Below are positions 1 to 6,158 of a stretch of DNA of 64,000 nucleotides, one piece after another. Where the stretch lies: NCBI RefSeq assembly GCF_016714275.1, contig NZ_JADJNP010000001.1, positions 1,550,001-1,614,000 of the forward strand, in the 5' to 3' direction. The notes under the pieces were generated by a model. The model saw only the letters and a program-made list of their open reading frames with translations. It did no database searches and had not been told where the DNA came from. The position numbers and the translations under genes were made by a program. Origin of the DNA: Tessaracoccus sp. Its GTDB lineage: Bacteria > Actinomycetota > Actinomycetes > Propionibacteriales > Propionibacteriaceae. Position 1 is the stretch's first letter; each line of letters starts with the position of its first letter.

Positions 1-80
1 CCATCGCGCTGCTGGGCGCCGCGGTCGTTGTGGCGGTCTTCGCGCCGCTCACCGTGCACGCCTACATGCGCAAGGCCTGA
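1..80 (+). CDS. ABC-2 type transporter permease, C-terminal fragment (partial)
   Basis: Only the last 25 codons are inside the window, in frame from base 3 to the TGA at 78-80. They encode a hydrophobic membrane segment (ALLGAAVVVAVFAPLTV) followed by a short basic tail ending MRKA. A last transmembrane helix with a PL-x-V motif and basic tail is typical of DrrB/ABC-2 type permeases, but this is too little sequence for a firm family call. It could be the end of another polytopic membrane protein. Confidence 0.4.
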   Translation, partial: IALLGAAVVVAVFAPLTVHAYMRKA

Positions 81-166
81 CACCAACCCCTATTTACGAA
101 CCTTCTCGGTATTTAAAATCGGCAGTGTTTCGCGCAAAAGTCCTTGTGAAGTAAGGTTTCCCTGTC

Positions 167-195
167 TTGACGGCCTCGTGCGTAATTCGTAATGT
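167..195 (+). promoter_or_regulatory. Sigma-70 type promoter of the DUF1540 gene
   Basis: TTGACG at 167-172 and TAATGT at 190-195 are separated by exactly 17 bases, close to the housekeeping consensus. A start of transcription near 202 would leave a leader of about 33 bases with a purine-rich ribosome binding site (AAGGAAGAAGGGG, 213-225) before the ATG at 235. The region 81-200 is clearly more AT-rich than the rest of the window. Confidence 0.65.
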
Positions 196-234
196 TTGGT
201 TCGTCAGATGCGCAAGGAAGAAGGGGAAACCGCC

Positions 235-510
235 ATGAGCACCATCACCAACATCAAGACCTGCGCCACCACGTCCTGCGCCTACAACGCGGGCGGCTGC
301 ACGGCTTTCGCCGTCACCATCGCCGGAGCCGAGAAGGCCTCCTGCATCACGTTCCTCACGCTCGACGCGCGCGGCGGCCTGCCGACGGCCGACGGTCACG
401 TCGGGGCGTGCCAGCGCCTCGAGTGCGTGCACAACGCCGACCTGATGTGCACCGCCGAGGGCGTCGACATCTCCGATTCGGCTGCCTGCCTCACCTACCA
501 GGCCCGCTGA
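235..510 (+). CDS. DUF1540 domain-containing Cys-rich small protein
   Basis: A 91-residue protein with eight cysteines in two tandem units. The first is CATTSC then CAYNAGGC; the second is CQRLEC then CVHNADLMC. Each is followed by an isolated Cys near its end. This C-x4-C-x6/7-C pattern with YN/HN after the second Cys is that of DUF1540, a presumed metal-binding domain of unknown function often found duplicated in actinobacteria. The ATG at 235 is chosen because a strong ribosome binding site lies just before it; longer starts have none. The gene is monocistronic, with its own consensus-like promoter and an intrinsic terminator. It is probably cytoplasmic, as no signal peptide is seen. Metal binding is inferred from the cysteines. 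Confidence 0.85.
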   Translation: MSTITNIKTCATTSCAYNAGGCTAFAVTIAGAEKASCITFLTLDARGGLPTADGHVGACQRLECVHNADLMCTAEGVDISDSAACLTYQAR

Positions 511-534
511 GCCGAACCACCCCTTTACCCAGAG

Positions 535-559
535 AGGCCCCGCGAAAGCGGGGCCTTTT
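535..559 (+). terminator. Rho-independent terminator of the DUF1540 gene
   Basis: Nine-base arms AGGCCCCGC and GCGGGGCCT enclose a GAAA tetraloop, followed by a short T run. It begins 25 bases after the stop codon. This is one of the few terminators in the window with both a GNRA loop and a T tract. Confidence 0.9.
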
Positions 560-628
560 GGCGTGCTCGGGACGAAGACGTCCGCGACGCGCAGCGGGCG
601 CTGGACTCATCGGCCCCGGGAAACGAGT

Positions 629-658
629 GCGTGGGCCCCGTCGAAACGGGGCCCACGC
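629..658 (-). terminator. Hairpin terminator after the DUF2470 gene
   Basis: A perfect 13-bp stem (GCGTGGGCCCCGT and its complement) closes on a CGAA loop, 18 bases past the stop codon of the minus-strand gene that ends at 676. There is no T tract, as is common in high-GC actinobacteria. Together with the terminator at 535-559 it insulates the two convergent genes. Confidence 0.75.
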
Positions 659-675
659 GCTCTCGACCACGCTTG

Positions 676-1491
676 TCAGATGCGCCGGATGGGCAGCGGG
701 GCCGAGTCTTTCATGAGGCGCGTGATCCGGTCCTCAAGTTCGCTCTGCGACGCGGCGGGGGCGTCGAAGCAGGCGTGGATCACCAGCGTCTCCTGGCGGC
801 TGACGAGCATCACCGTGACTCCGTTGGGATCGATGTCGACGCAGAACACGCGGTCCGCGGTGTGCTCGCAGACGTTCGGCAGCGCGCCCTTGTTGACCAC
901 GACGCCCGGGACCCGCTCCACCATCACCGCCCAGCAGAGATCCTTGAGCGCCGCCTGGTCGTAGCGCGCGATGGCATCGAACGCGGCGTGCTCGTCCTCG
1001 ACGACGGTGAACGGGCGGCTCAGCGCGTCGAGCGGGATGACGGTGGCGCCGGTGAGGTCGTGCAGCACGACCTTCTCCACCTCGACGAAGCCCAGCCGGG
1101 CGCCAGGAAGCCCGAGCGTCGCCTCCACAAGGGGCGGCAACTCACCGCTCGAGACCAGCGCCGCCATCTCCCTGCGCGCGACCCAGCCGAGGCTGCCGAG
1201 CAGGTGGGTCGAACCCGCGACGATCGCGACGGACGGATCCGGCGTCTTCTTCACGATGTCCATCCGCACTTCCACCTCGAAGCCGGGCGCCAGCGTTCCG
1301 AGCATGCCCTCTGGAGCGGCGGCGACGACCAGCGTGCCGTCGGACAGCAGGCCGTGCGCGAGGAACTCGACCGACTCATCCAAGCGATAGGCGTAGAGCG
1401 ACGCGGCGCCCGCACCTTGCAGCATGCGGAGGGCAAGCGAGACGGCCCTTGGGTCGGCTGCAACCGAGTGGTGCTCGTACGACGTGGTCAT
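676..1491 (-). CDS. DUF2470/HugZ-like heme-iron utilization family protein, iron-regulated
   Basis: 271 residues. The N-terminal half (about 10-110) resembles an FMN-binding split barrel of the pyridoxamine-phosphate-oxidase-like fold. The C-terminal half (about 175-265) has the DUF2470 pattern, with a helical stretch and a strand reading DIDPNGVTVML. Family members include the heme-degrading HugZ/ChuZ group. Here a role in heme or iron use is inferred from the family and from two DtxR/IdeR-type boxes 30-80 bases upstream. It is transcribed in the same direction as the RsmD-CoaE gene but is separated from it by 84 bases of regulatory DNA, so it probably has its own promoter. The ATG at 1491 follows a GGATGGAGA ribosome binding site. 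Catalysis cannot be judged from sequence alone. Confidence 0.6.
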   Translation of the reverse strand: MTTSYEHHSVAADPRAVSLALRMLQGAGAASLYAYRLDESVEFLAHGLLSDGTLVVAAAPEGMLGTLAPGFEVEVRMDIVKKTPDPSVAIVAGSTHLLGSLGWVARREMAALVSSGELPPLVEATLGLPGARLGFVEVEKVVLHDLTGATVIPLDALSRPFTVVEDEHAAFDAIARYDQAALKDLCWAVMVERVPGVVVNKGALPNVCEHTADRVFCVDIDPNGVTVMLVSRQETLVIHACFDAPAASQSELEDRITRLMKDSAPLPIRRI

Positions 1492-1520
1492 GCCGCGCTG
1501 TCTCCATCCTCGCCAGGCAA

Positions 1521-1571
1521 TTAGGTGATAATCACCTTGCGGTATTCGTTAGCGAGGCTAGCCTAACCTGT
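1521..1571 (-). promoter_or_regulatory. Tandem DtxR/IdeR-type iron boxes
   Basis: Two 19-bp elements lie between the RsmD-CoaE stop and the DUF2470 start. The distal one (1553-1571, read on the minus strand) contains AGGTTAGGCTAGCCT, matching 14 of 15 core bases of the IdeR consensus TTAGGTTAGGCTAACCTAA. The proximal one, TTAGGTGATAATCACCTTG (1521-1539), keeps the TTAGGT and ACCT half-sites at the right spacing and is itself a 15-base palindrome. Iron repression of the downstream gene is the natural reading. Confidence 0.7.
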
Positions 1572-1575
1572 CGGA

Positions 1576-2739
1576 TCAACGATCGTGCAACCGGGTCCAG
1601 ATTTCGTCGATCTGGGCCACCGTGGAGGCAGGATCACCGGAGTTGTCGACGACGCGGTCCGCCACGTGCAGCCGCTCCTCCCGCGTCGCCTGGGCACGAA
1701 CGCGTGCCTCCGCCTGCGCCCTGGTGACGCCGTTGCGCGCCATGAGCCGCACGATCTGCTCTTCCACCGGGAGGTCAACGACCAGCACGGTGTCGAAGCC
1801 GTCGACCAGTCCCGCCTCCACCAGGAGCGGGATCACGTGAACAACAACGCCGTCGGCAACTTCATCCTCCATCTCCTGGGCACGGGCACGGACCCGCGGA
1901 TGCACGATCGCGTTGAGATCGGCGCGGGCGGCGTCGTCGGCGAAGATCACCTCGCCCAGCTTGGGGCGGTCAAGGGTGCCGTCGGCCTTCAGGACATCCT
2001 CGCCGAACCGCGCGACGACGGCGGCGAGGCCGGGCGTGCCCGGTTCGACGACCTCGCGCGCGAGGAGGTCGGCGTCGATGATCACCGCTCCCCTCCTCGC
2101 CAGTTCGTCGGCGACGAACGACTTGCCTGACGCGATGCCGCCGGTGAGCGCGACGCGGGGACGCCGCGGAAGCGCGCCGAAGTACAGCTTGGTCTCGCCA
2201 TAGTCGCGCGACCACGTCTCGGTCAGTGCCGCCGGCCACACAGGGGGTCGGTCCCGTGCGGAACGCTCGACGACGACCAGGGCGCGCTGAGCCAGCGCGT
2301 GCTCGACGAGCGACGCGAGGATGGACTCCACCACCAGCGTCGGGAGATCGTAGGGAGGATCGAGGAAGACGAGATCGAACCGATGCCCGGGACTTGCAGC
2401 GACAGTCTCGGCGCGCGCCGCCCTGACGTCGGCCCGCAGCCGCAGGTCGCGCGCGTTCGCGGCAATCAGCTTCGCCGTCGGGCCATCCGACTCGACAAGC
2501 ACGACGGGGTGCGCGCCGCGGCTGGCCGCCTCCAGCCCGACGGCGCCCGAGCCGGCGAACAGGTCCAGCACCCCGACGCCGTCGAGCTGCCGCTCGGGCG
2601 CCTCGTCCGCCGTGTCGAACCAGCTGGCGAGCGCCGAGAACAGCGCCTCGCGGGTACGGTCCGTCGTCGGACGCGTGTGGGCACCCTTCGGCGTGGCGAT
2701 CCTGCGCCCCTTCGCGCTGCCCGCGATGATCCGGCTCAC
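1576..2739 (-). CDS. coaE: Fused 16S rRNA m2G966 methyltransferase (RsmD) and dephospho-CoA kinase (CoaE)
   Basis: 387 residues combining two normally separate enzymes. Residues 1-188 are RsmD: RIIAGSAKGRR at the start, the SAM-binding loop DLFAGSGAVGLE (59-70) and the catalytic DPPY (127-130). Residues 194-387 are CoaE: P-loop GGIASGKS (200-207), DADLLAREV, HPRVR and PLLVE, and the lid-like RLMARNGVTRAQAEAR. The junction FGALPRRPRVALTGG reads straight through with no stop and no internal ATG, GTG or TTG, so this is a true fusion rather than an overlap. RsmD methylates guanine 966 of 16S rRNA; CoaE makes CoA from dephospho-CoA. The GTG at 2739 is preferred because it forms a GTGA overlap with the recG stop, has GGAGAA before it, and gives the family's usual N-terminus. 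A GTG at 2754 is possible. Confidence 0.92.
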   Translation of the reverse strand: MSRIIAGSAKGRRIATPKGAHTRPTTDRTREALFSALASWFDTADEAPERQLDGVGVLDLFAGSGAVGLEAASRGAHPVVLVESDGPTAKLIAANARDLRLRADVRAARAETVAASPGHRFDLVFLDPPYDLPTLVVESILASLVEHALAQRALVVVERSARDRPPVWPAALTETWSRDYGETKLYFGALPRRPRVALTGGIASGKSFVADELARRGAVIIDADLLAREVVEPGTPGLAAVVARFGEDVLKADGTLDRPKLGEVIFADDAARADLNAIVHPRVRARAQEMEDEVADGVVVHVIPLLVEAGLVDGFDTVLVVDLPVEEQIVRLMARNGVTRAQAEARVRAQATREERLHVADRVVDNSGDPASTVAQIDEIWTRLHDR

Positions 2740-4973
2740 GACTTCTCCATCCACTCTCCCGCGGCCAGCAGCTCGGCCTTCGTCATCAGGTCCGCCAGCA
2801 GCGGATCCGCCGCTGAGCGTTCGTCGTCGAGCACGCGCTCGGCGAGGTCACGGGCGCCCCGGATCACCTCGGCGTCATCCAGGGCCCGCAGCAGCTTCAG
2901 CGTCCCACCGCCCGACTGAGCCTCGCCGAGGACGTCGCCCTCGCGCCGCAGCTGGAGATCGAGGTCCGCCAGCTCGAACCCGTCGGACGTACGCGTCATC
3001 GCGTCGAGGCGGGCCTGCGCGTCGAGCTGGTCGCTGACCGGGGCGAGCAGCAGACAGAGGCCGGCGTGCTCTCCGCGTCCGATGCGGCCGCGGAGCTGGT
3101 GCAACTGGCTGAGGCCGAAGCGATCGGCGTCGAGCACGACCATGACTGAGGCGTTGGGAACGTCGACGCCCACCTCGATGACCGTGGTGGCCACGAGGAC
3201 GTCGATGGATCCCACAGCAAAGGCGGCCATGGTGTCATCGCGGTCCGCGACGGGCTGCTTTCCGTGTACGACACCCACGCGCAAGCCCGCGAGCGGACCG
3301 CCTGCCAGCTGCGGTGCGACGTCCTCGACGGCTGCGAGCGTGCGGTCTCCCGCGCCCTCGATGCCCGACTCCAGCTGCGTCGCAGTGATCGCCGGGCACA
3401 CGACGAATGCCTGCCTGCCCGCCGAGACCTCCTCCCGGATCCGCTGCCACGCCCGCTCGACCCATGTGGGGTTGCGCAGTGTGTTCACGAAAACGGTCTG
3501 CACCGGCTGCCTGCCTTTCGGCCGTTCGCGGAGCTCGCTCACCTCGAGGTCGCCGAACACGGTCATCGCGATCGAGCGCGGGATGGGCGTGGCCGTCATG
3601 ACCAGCGTGTGCGGCTTGCGCTCCGCCTTGGCGGCGAGCGCGGCACGCTGCTCGACGCCGAACCGGTGCTGTTCGTCGATCACCACGAGGCCGAGGTCGA
3701 AGAACGTGACGGGATCGCTCAGCAGCGCGTGCGTGCCGACGACGACGCCCGCCTCCCCCGTGACGATGGCGTTCAACGCGTCGCGGCGCGCAGCGGTCGA
3801 GCGGCTGCCCGTGAGCAGGGCCACGCCCGTGGCGTCCGGATGGGCGCCGAGACTACGGCCCTCCCCCAGGTCGCCCAGGAGGGCGGTGAGGGACTGGTAG
3901 TGCTGCTTGGCGAGCACCTCCGTCGGCGCGAGCATCACGGCTTGCCCCCCGGCGTCCACGACGGCGAGCATCGCCCGCAGCGCTACCAGCGTCTTGCCCG
4001 AGCCCACCTCGCCCTGCAGGAGCCGGTGCATGGGCGACGTCCCGGCTAGCTCGTCGAAGATCGTCTCGCCGATGCTCACCTGCCCGTTGGTGAGCTCGAA
4101 CGGGAGCCGCGCGTCGAACGCGTCGAGCAGCCCGCCGACCCTACGCCGGCGCGGCGTGGCGAGCAGCGCCGCGTTCTCTCGTCGACGGCGCACCATCGCA
4201 AGCTGAATGCCGAACGCCTCGTCGAACTTCAGCCGCCGGATGCCCGCCTCGGCCTGCGCGAGCTCGGTCGGCTCGTGCACCGCGGTCAGCGCCTGCTCGA
4301 ACGGCAGCACGCCCGCGTCCCGGACGACCCACTCCGGGAGGGTGTCGCCCGAGATGGCGGGCAGCGCCATCTGGATGGATTCCGCGATCACCCACGTGGG
4401 AAGCTTCGCCGTGGCTGGATACAGGCCGACCATCGTCGCCCGCCGCACCGCACGCCCCATGGCCGCGCGCGCGACCTGCTTCTCGCTCTTGGGCGACCCA
4501 GAGACCGACGCAGCGTCGAGCATGACGAAGTCCGGGTGGCTGAGCTGCCGGGTGCCGTTGAACTCCGAGACCTTGCCGATGAAGATCCCCCGCGCGCCCG
4601 GCTGCAGCAGGCTGAGCCAGTGGTTGGCGTAGCCCATCGCCCTCTTCTGAAACTTCGGGTTGCGCGGCGCGAACAGCGTGATGGAGAGGTAGCTGCGGTT
4701 GCCGTCGGTCAGCGAGGCGTTGACCCGGATGGCGCCGTTGGAGGTGGCGATGGTCGAAGCGTGCACCTTGGCGACGACCGCGACATCCTCGCCGGGGACG
4801 AGCGTGCTGAAGTCCGACATCTCCGTGCCCGCGAGGTAGCGGCGCGGCACGTGCCGCATGAGATCGTCGACGGTGACGAGCCCCAGTTTGGCGAACTCGG
4901 CGGCGGTCTTCCCACCCACAACGTCGGCCAGGCGACGGCTGAGTTCGCGGTAGATGTTGGTGCGCCACGACAT
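2736..4973 (-). CDS. recG: ATP-dependent DNA helicase RecG
   Basis: 745 residues. An N-terminal wedge/OB domain (about 60-160) precedes the helicase core with Walker A GEVGSGKT (about 321), DEQHR box (about 431), MTATPIPRS, and the C-terminal helicase motifs ending in QLRGRIGRGEHAG. RecG drives branch migration and replication-fork regression. The ATG at 4973 is chosen because TAGGGT lies exactly 7 bases upstream, the layout of a leaderless promoter; the longer start at 5003 would put that promoter inside the gene. The stop overlaps the RsmD-CoaE start (GTGA), so the two are translationally coupled. Confidence 0.96.
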   Translation of the reverse strand: MSWRTNIYRELSRRLADVVGGKTAAEFAKLGLVTVDDLMRHVPRRYLAGTEMSDFSTLVPGEDVAVVAKVHASTIATSNGAIRVNASLTDGNRSYLSITLFAPRNPKFQKRAMGYANHWLSLLQPGARGIFIGKVSEFNGTRQLSHPDFVMLDAASVSGSPKSEKQVARAAMGRAVRRATMVGLYPATAKLPTWVIAESIQMALPAISGDTLPEWVVRDAGVLPFEQALTAVHEPTELAQAEAGIRRLKFDEAFGIQLAMVRRRRENAALLATPRRRRVGGLLDAFDARLPFELTNGQVSIGETIFDELAGTSPMHRLLQGEVGSGKTLVALRAMLAVVDAGGQAVMLAPTEVLAKQHYQSLTALLGDLGEGRSLGAHPDATGVALLTGSRSTAARRDALNAIVTGEAGVVVGTHALLSDPVTFFDLGLVVIDEQHRFGVEQRAALAAKAERKPHTLVMTATPIPRSIAMTVFGDLEVSELRERPKGRQPVQTVFVNTLRNPTWVERAWQRIREEVSAGRQAFVVCPAITATQLESGIEGAGDRTLAAVEDVAPQLAGGPLAGLRVGVVHGKQPVADRDDTMAAFAVGSIDVLVATTVIEVGVDVPNASVMVVLDADRFGLSQLHQLRGRIGRGEHAGLCLLLAPVSDQLDAQARLDAMTRTSDGFELADLDLQLRREGDVLGEAQSGGGTLKLLRALDDAEVIRGARDLAERVLDDERSAADPLLADLMTKAELLAAGEWMEKS

Positions 4974-5033
4974 GACAGTCACCCTAGCGGCGCAGGCCGA
5001 CAACCGGCCTGGAGTCAGGCGCCATGCAGACGA

Positions 5034-5065
5034 CGACGGCGGCCCGCAGGAGCGGACCGCCGTCG
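5034..5065 (-). terminator. Hairpin terminator after rpmB
   Basis: Nine-base arms CGACGGCGG and CCGCCGTCG, extended inwards by four more pairs (CCGC/GCGG) after a one-base mismatch, start 14 bases beyond the rpmB stop. There is no T tract. It lies between rpmB and the recG promoter on the same strand. Confidence 0.7.
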
Positions 5066-5078
5066 AATGCGTCTGGGA

Positions 5079-5264
5079 TCAGCGCGTGACCTTGCCGGCC
5101 TTCAGGCAGGAGGTGCACACGTTGACGCGCTGCGCGGTACCACCGACGACGGCGCGTACGCGCTGGACGTTCGGGTTCCAGCGGCGGTTGGTCTTCTTCT
5201 TCGACCAAGGCACGTTGTGGCCGAAGCCGGGTCCCTTGGCGCAGACATCACACTTGGCAGCCAC
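5079..5264 (-). CDS. rpmB: 50S ribosomal protein L28
   Basis: 61 residues with the L28 pattern: CDVC, GHNVPWSKKKTNRRW, then CTSC. It keeps both CxxC pairs, so this is the zinc-binding (C+) form. Actinobacteria often carry a second, cysteine-free copy under Zur control; none is in this window. It stands alone, with a hairpin terminator after it and a short palindrome (CCAGGCC/GGCCTGG, 5292-5307) in its upstream region whose role is unclear. Confidence 0.96.
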   Translation of the reverse strand: MAAKCDVCAKGPGFGHNVPWSKKKTNRRWNPNVQRVRAVVGGTAQRVNVCTSCLKAGKVTR

Positions 5265-5396
5265 TGGAGTCTCCTCGATAGTTCTCTACTCCCAGGCCGA
5301 GGCCTGGTGTCGTTCTTGGGGCGCCCCCTCGCGAAGGCAACCGCACAATGTTAACCCGATCCCCCGGAATGGGCCAAACCGAGGGACCGGGTCGCA

Positions 5397-5816
5397 TCAG
5401 TAGTAGTAGTTGTTGGCGCCGGGACAACCCGCACCCCGCGCCGCCCAGATCGGGTAGTTGCCGGGTACGCGATTCGGGGCCTCGACGCTTCCCTGGGCGG
5501 GCGTGCACAAGACACCCCAGGTCTTGGGTCCGACGATGCCGTCGACTTTGAGGATCGCCCAGGTTTCCTGGATCCGTCGCACGGCAACCTCTGTCTTCGA
5601 TCCCCAGACGCCGTCGACAACAAGCACAGGCGTCCCGTATCGGTGGTAGTTGGCTAGCGCCTGGACGTAGCGGACACAGTCGCCCTTGGATCCGTAGCGA
5701 TACAGCTTCTGCACGCACGGGGTGGCGGCCTCAGCGGGCGACGCGGCGCCGCCGAGAAAACCGATCGAGCTCACAGCGACGACAAGAGCGACGACCGCCC
5801 GCTTGATTCGGGACAT
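5397..5816 (-). CDS. Secreted peptidoglycan-binding domain protein
   Basis: 139 residues. The N-terminus (RIKRAVVALVVAVSS then an AxA site near residue 30) is a classic Sec signal peptide. The mature part is a single PG_binding_1-like domain with YGSKGDCVRYVQ, VDGVWGSKTEVAVRR and VDGIVGPKTWGVL, the repeated D-G-x-W/V-G-x-K-T pattern of these domains. Four cysteines in the mature part may form disulfides. There is no catalytic domain, so it probably binds cell wall as a stand-alone module. The ATG follows GAGAGGA. It is monocistronic, between rpmB and the divergent Cys microprotein. Confidence 0.8.
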   Translation of the reverse strand: MSRIKRAVVALVVAVSSIGFLGGAASPAEAATPCVQKLYRYGSKGDCVRYVQALANYHRYGTPVLVVDGVWGSKTEVAVRRIQETWAILKVDGIVGPKTWGVLCTPAQGSVEAPNRVPGNYPIWAARGAGCPGANNYYY

Positions 5817-5891
5817 CAGAGGATCCTCTCGATAGGTTCGTCCGGAGCATAGCCGAGCATGTTGTCGTCATTCAGAAGCCGTTCCACGATA

Positions 5892-5909
5892 TATACCCCT
5901 GGGGGTATA
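5892..5909 (+). promoter_or_regulatory. CsoR-family operator overlapping a -10 box
   Basis: TATACCCCTGGGGGTATA has perfect 8-base arms around a TG centre. This is the C/G-tract palindrome bound by CsoR-type repressors (copper-sensing CsoR, persulfide-sensing CstR, formaldehyde-sensing FrmR). TATACT at 5906-5911 looks like the -10 hexamer of the downstream gene, so a bound repressor would block the promoter. No csoR gene is visible in this window. Confidence 0.75.
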
Positions 5910-5959
5910 CTGAGCGCGTGCCACTGTTCGTGGCCGAGACGAAAGAAAGGACCATCAAC

Positions 5960-6145
5960 ATGTGCCGACCCGTGGGATGCAAGATCTGCGGCAAGACGAC
6001 CTGGGCGGGCTGCGGCCAGCACGTCGCCTCCGTGAAGGCGAGCGTGCCCGCCGCCCAGTGGTGCGGCGGGAAGCACACGCAGGCACAGATCGACGCCGCG
6101 AAGGCCACCCAAGGCGGTTTCTTCGCGAAGCTGATCGGTCGCTGA
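5960..6145 (+). CDS. Cys-rich 61-residue protein under a CsoR-type operator
   Basis: A short soluble protein with cysteines at 2, 7, 10, 18 and 35 (MCRPVGCKICGK, WAGCGQHV, QWCGG). The CxxC plus later C and H residues suggest metal or thiol chemistry. Similar short proteins are, to my recollection, widespread but uncharacterised in actinobacteria. The ATG at 5960 follows GAAAGAAAGG and gives the compact Cys-rich N-terminus; a longer in-frame start at 5918 lacks a ribosome binding site. The operator at 5892-5909 suggests induction by copper, sulfide/persulfide or aldehyde stress. The specific signal cannot be read from the sequence. It ends 13 bases from the convergent rne stop. Confidence 0.75.
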   Translation: MCRPVGCKICGKTTWAGCGQHVASVKASVPAAQWCGGKHTQAQIDAAKATQGGFFAKLIGR

Positions 6146-6158
6146 CGCTCCCCGAGAG

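Noticed and set aside
151..168. Possible iron box upstream of the DUF1540 gene
   Set aside because: GTAAGGTTTCCCTGTCTT matches the DtxR consensus only in one half and lacks symmetry, unlike the boxes at 1521-1571.
4974..5003. Longer N-terminus of RecG starting at 5003
   Set aside because: A leaderless-type -10 box lies between the two starts and the extra residues do not fit the family.
5292..5307. CCAGGCC/GGCCTGG palindrome upstream of rpmB as an operator
   Set aside because: It is a simple GC-rich palindrome with a 2-base centre and no match to a known regulator site; chance is likely at this base composition.
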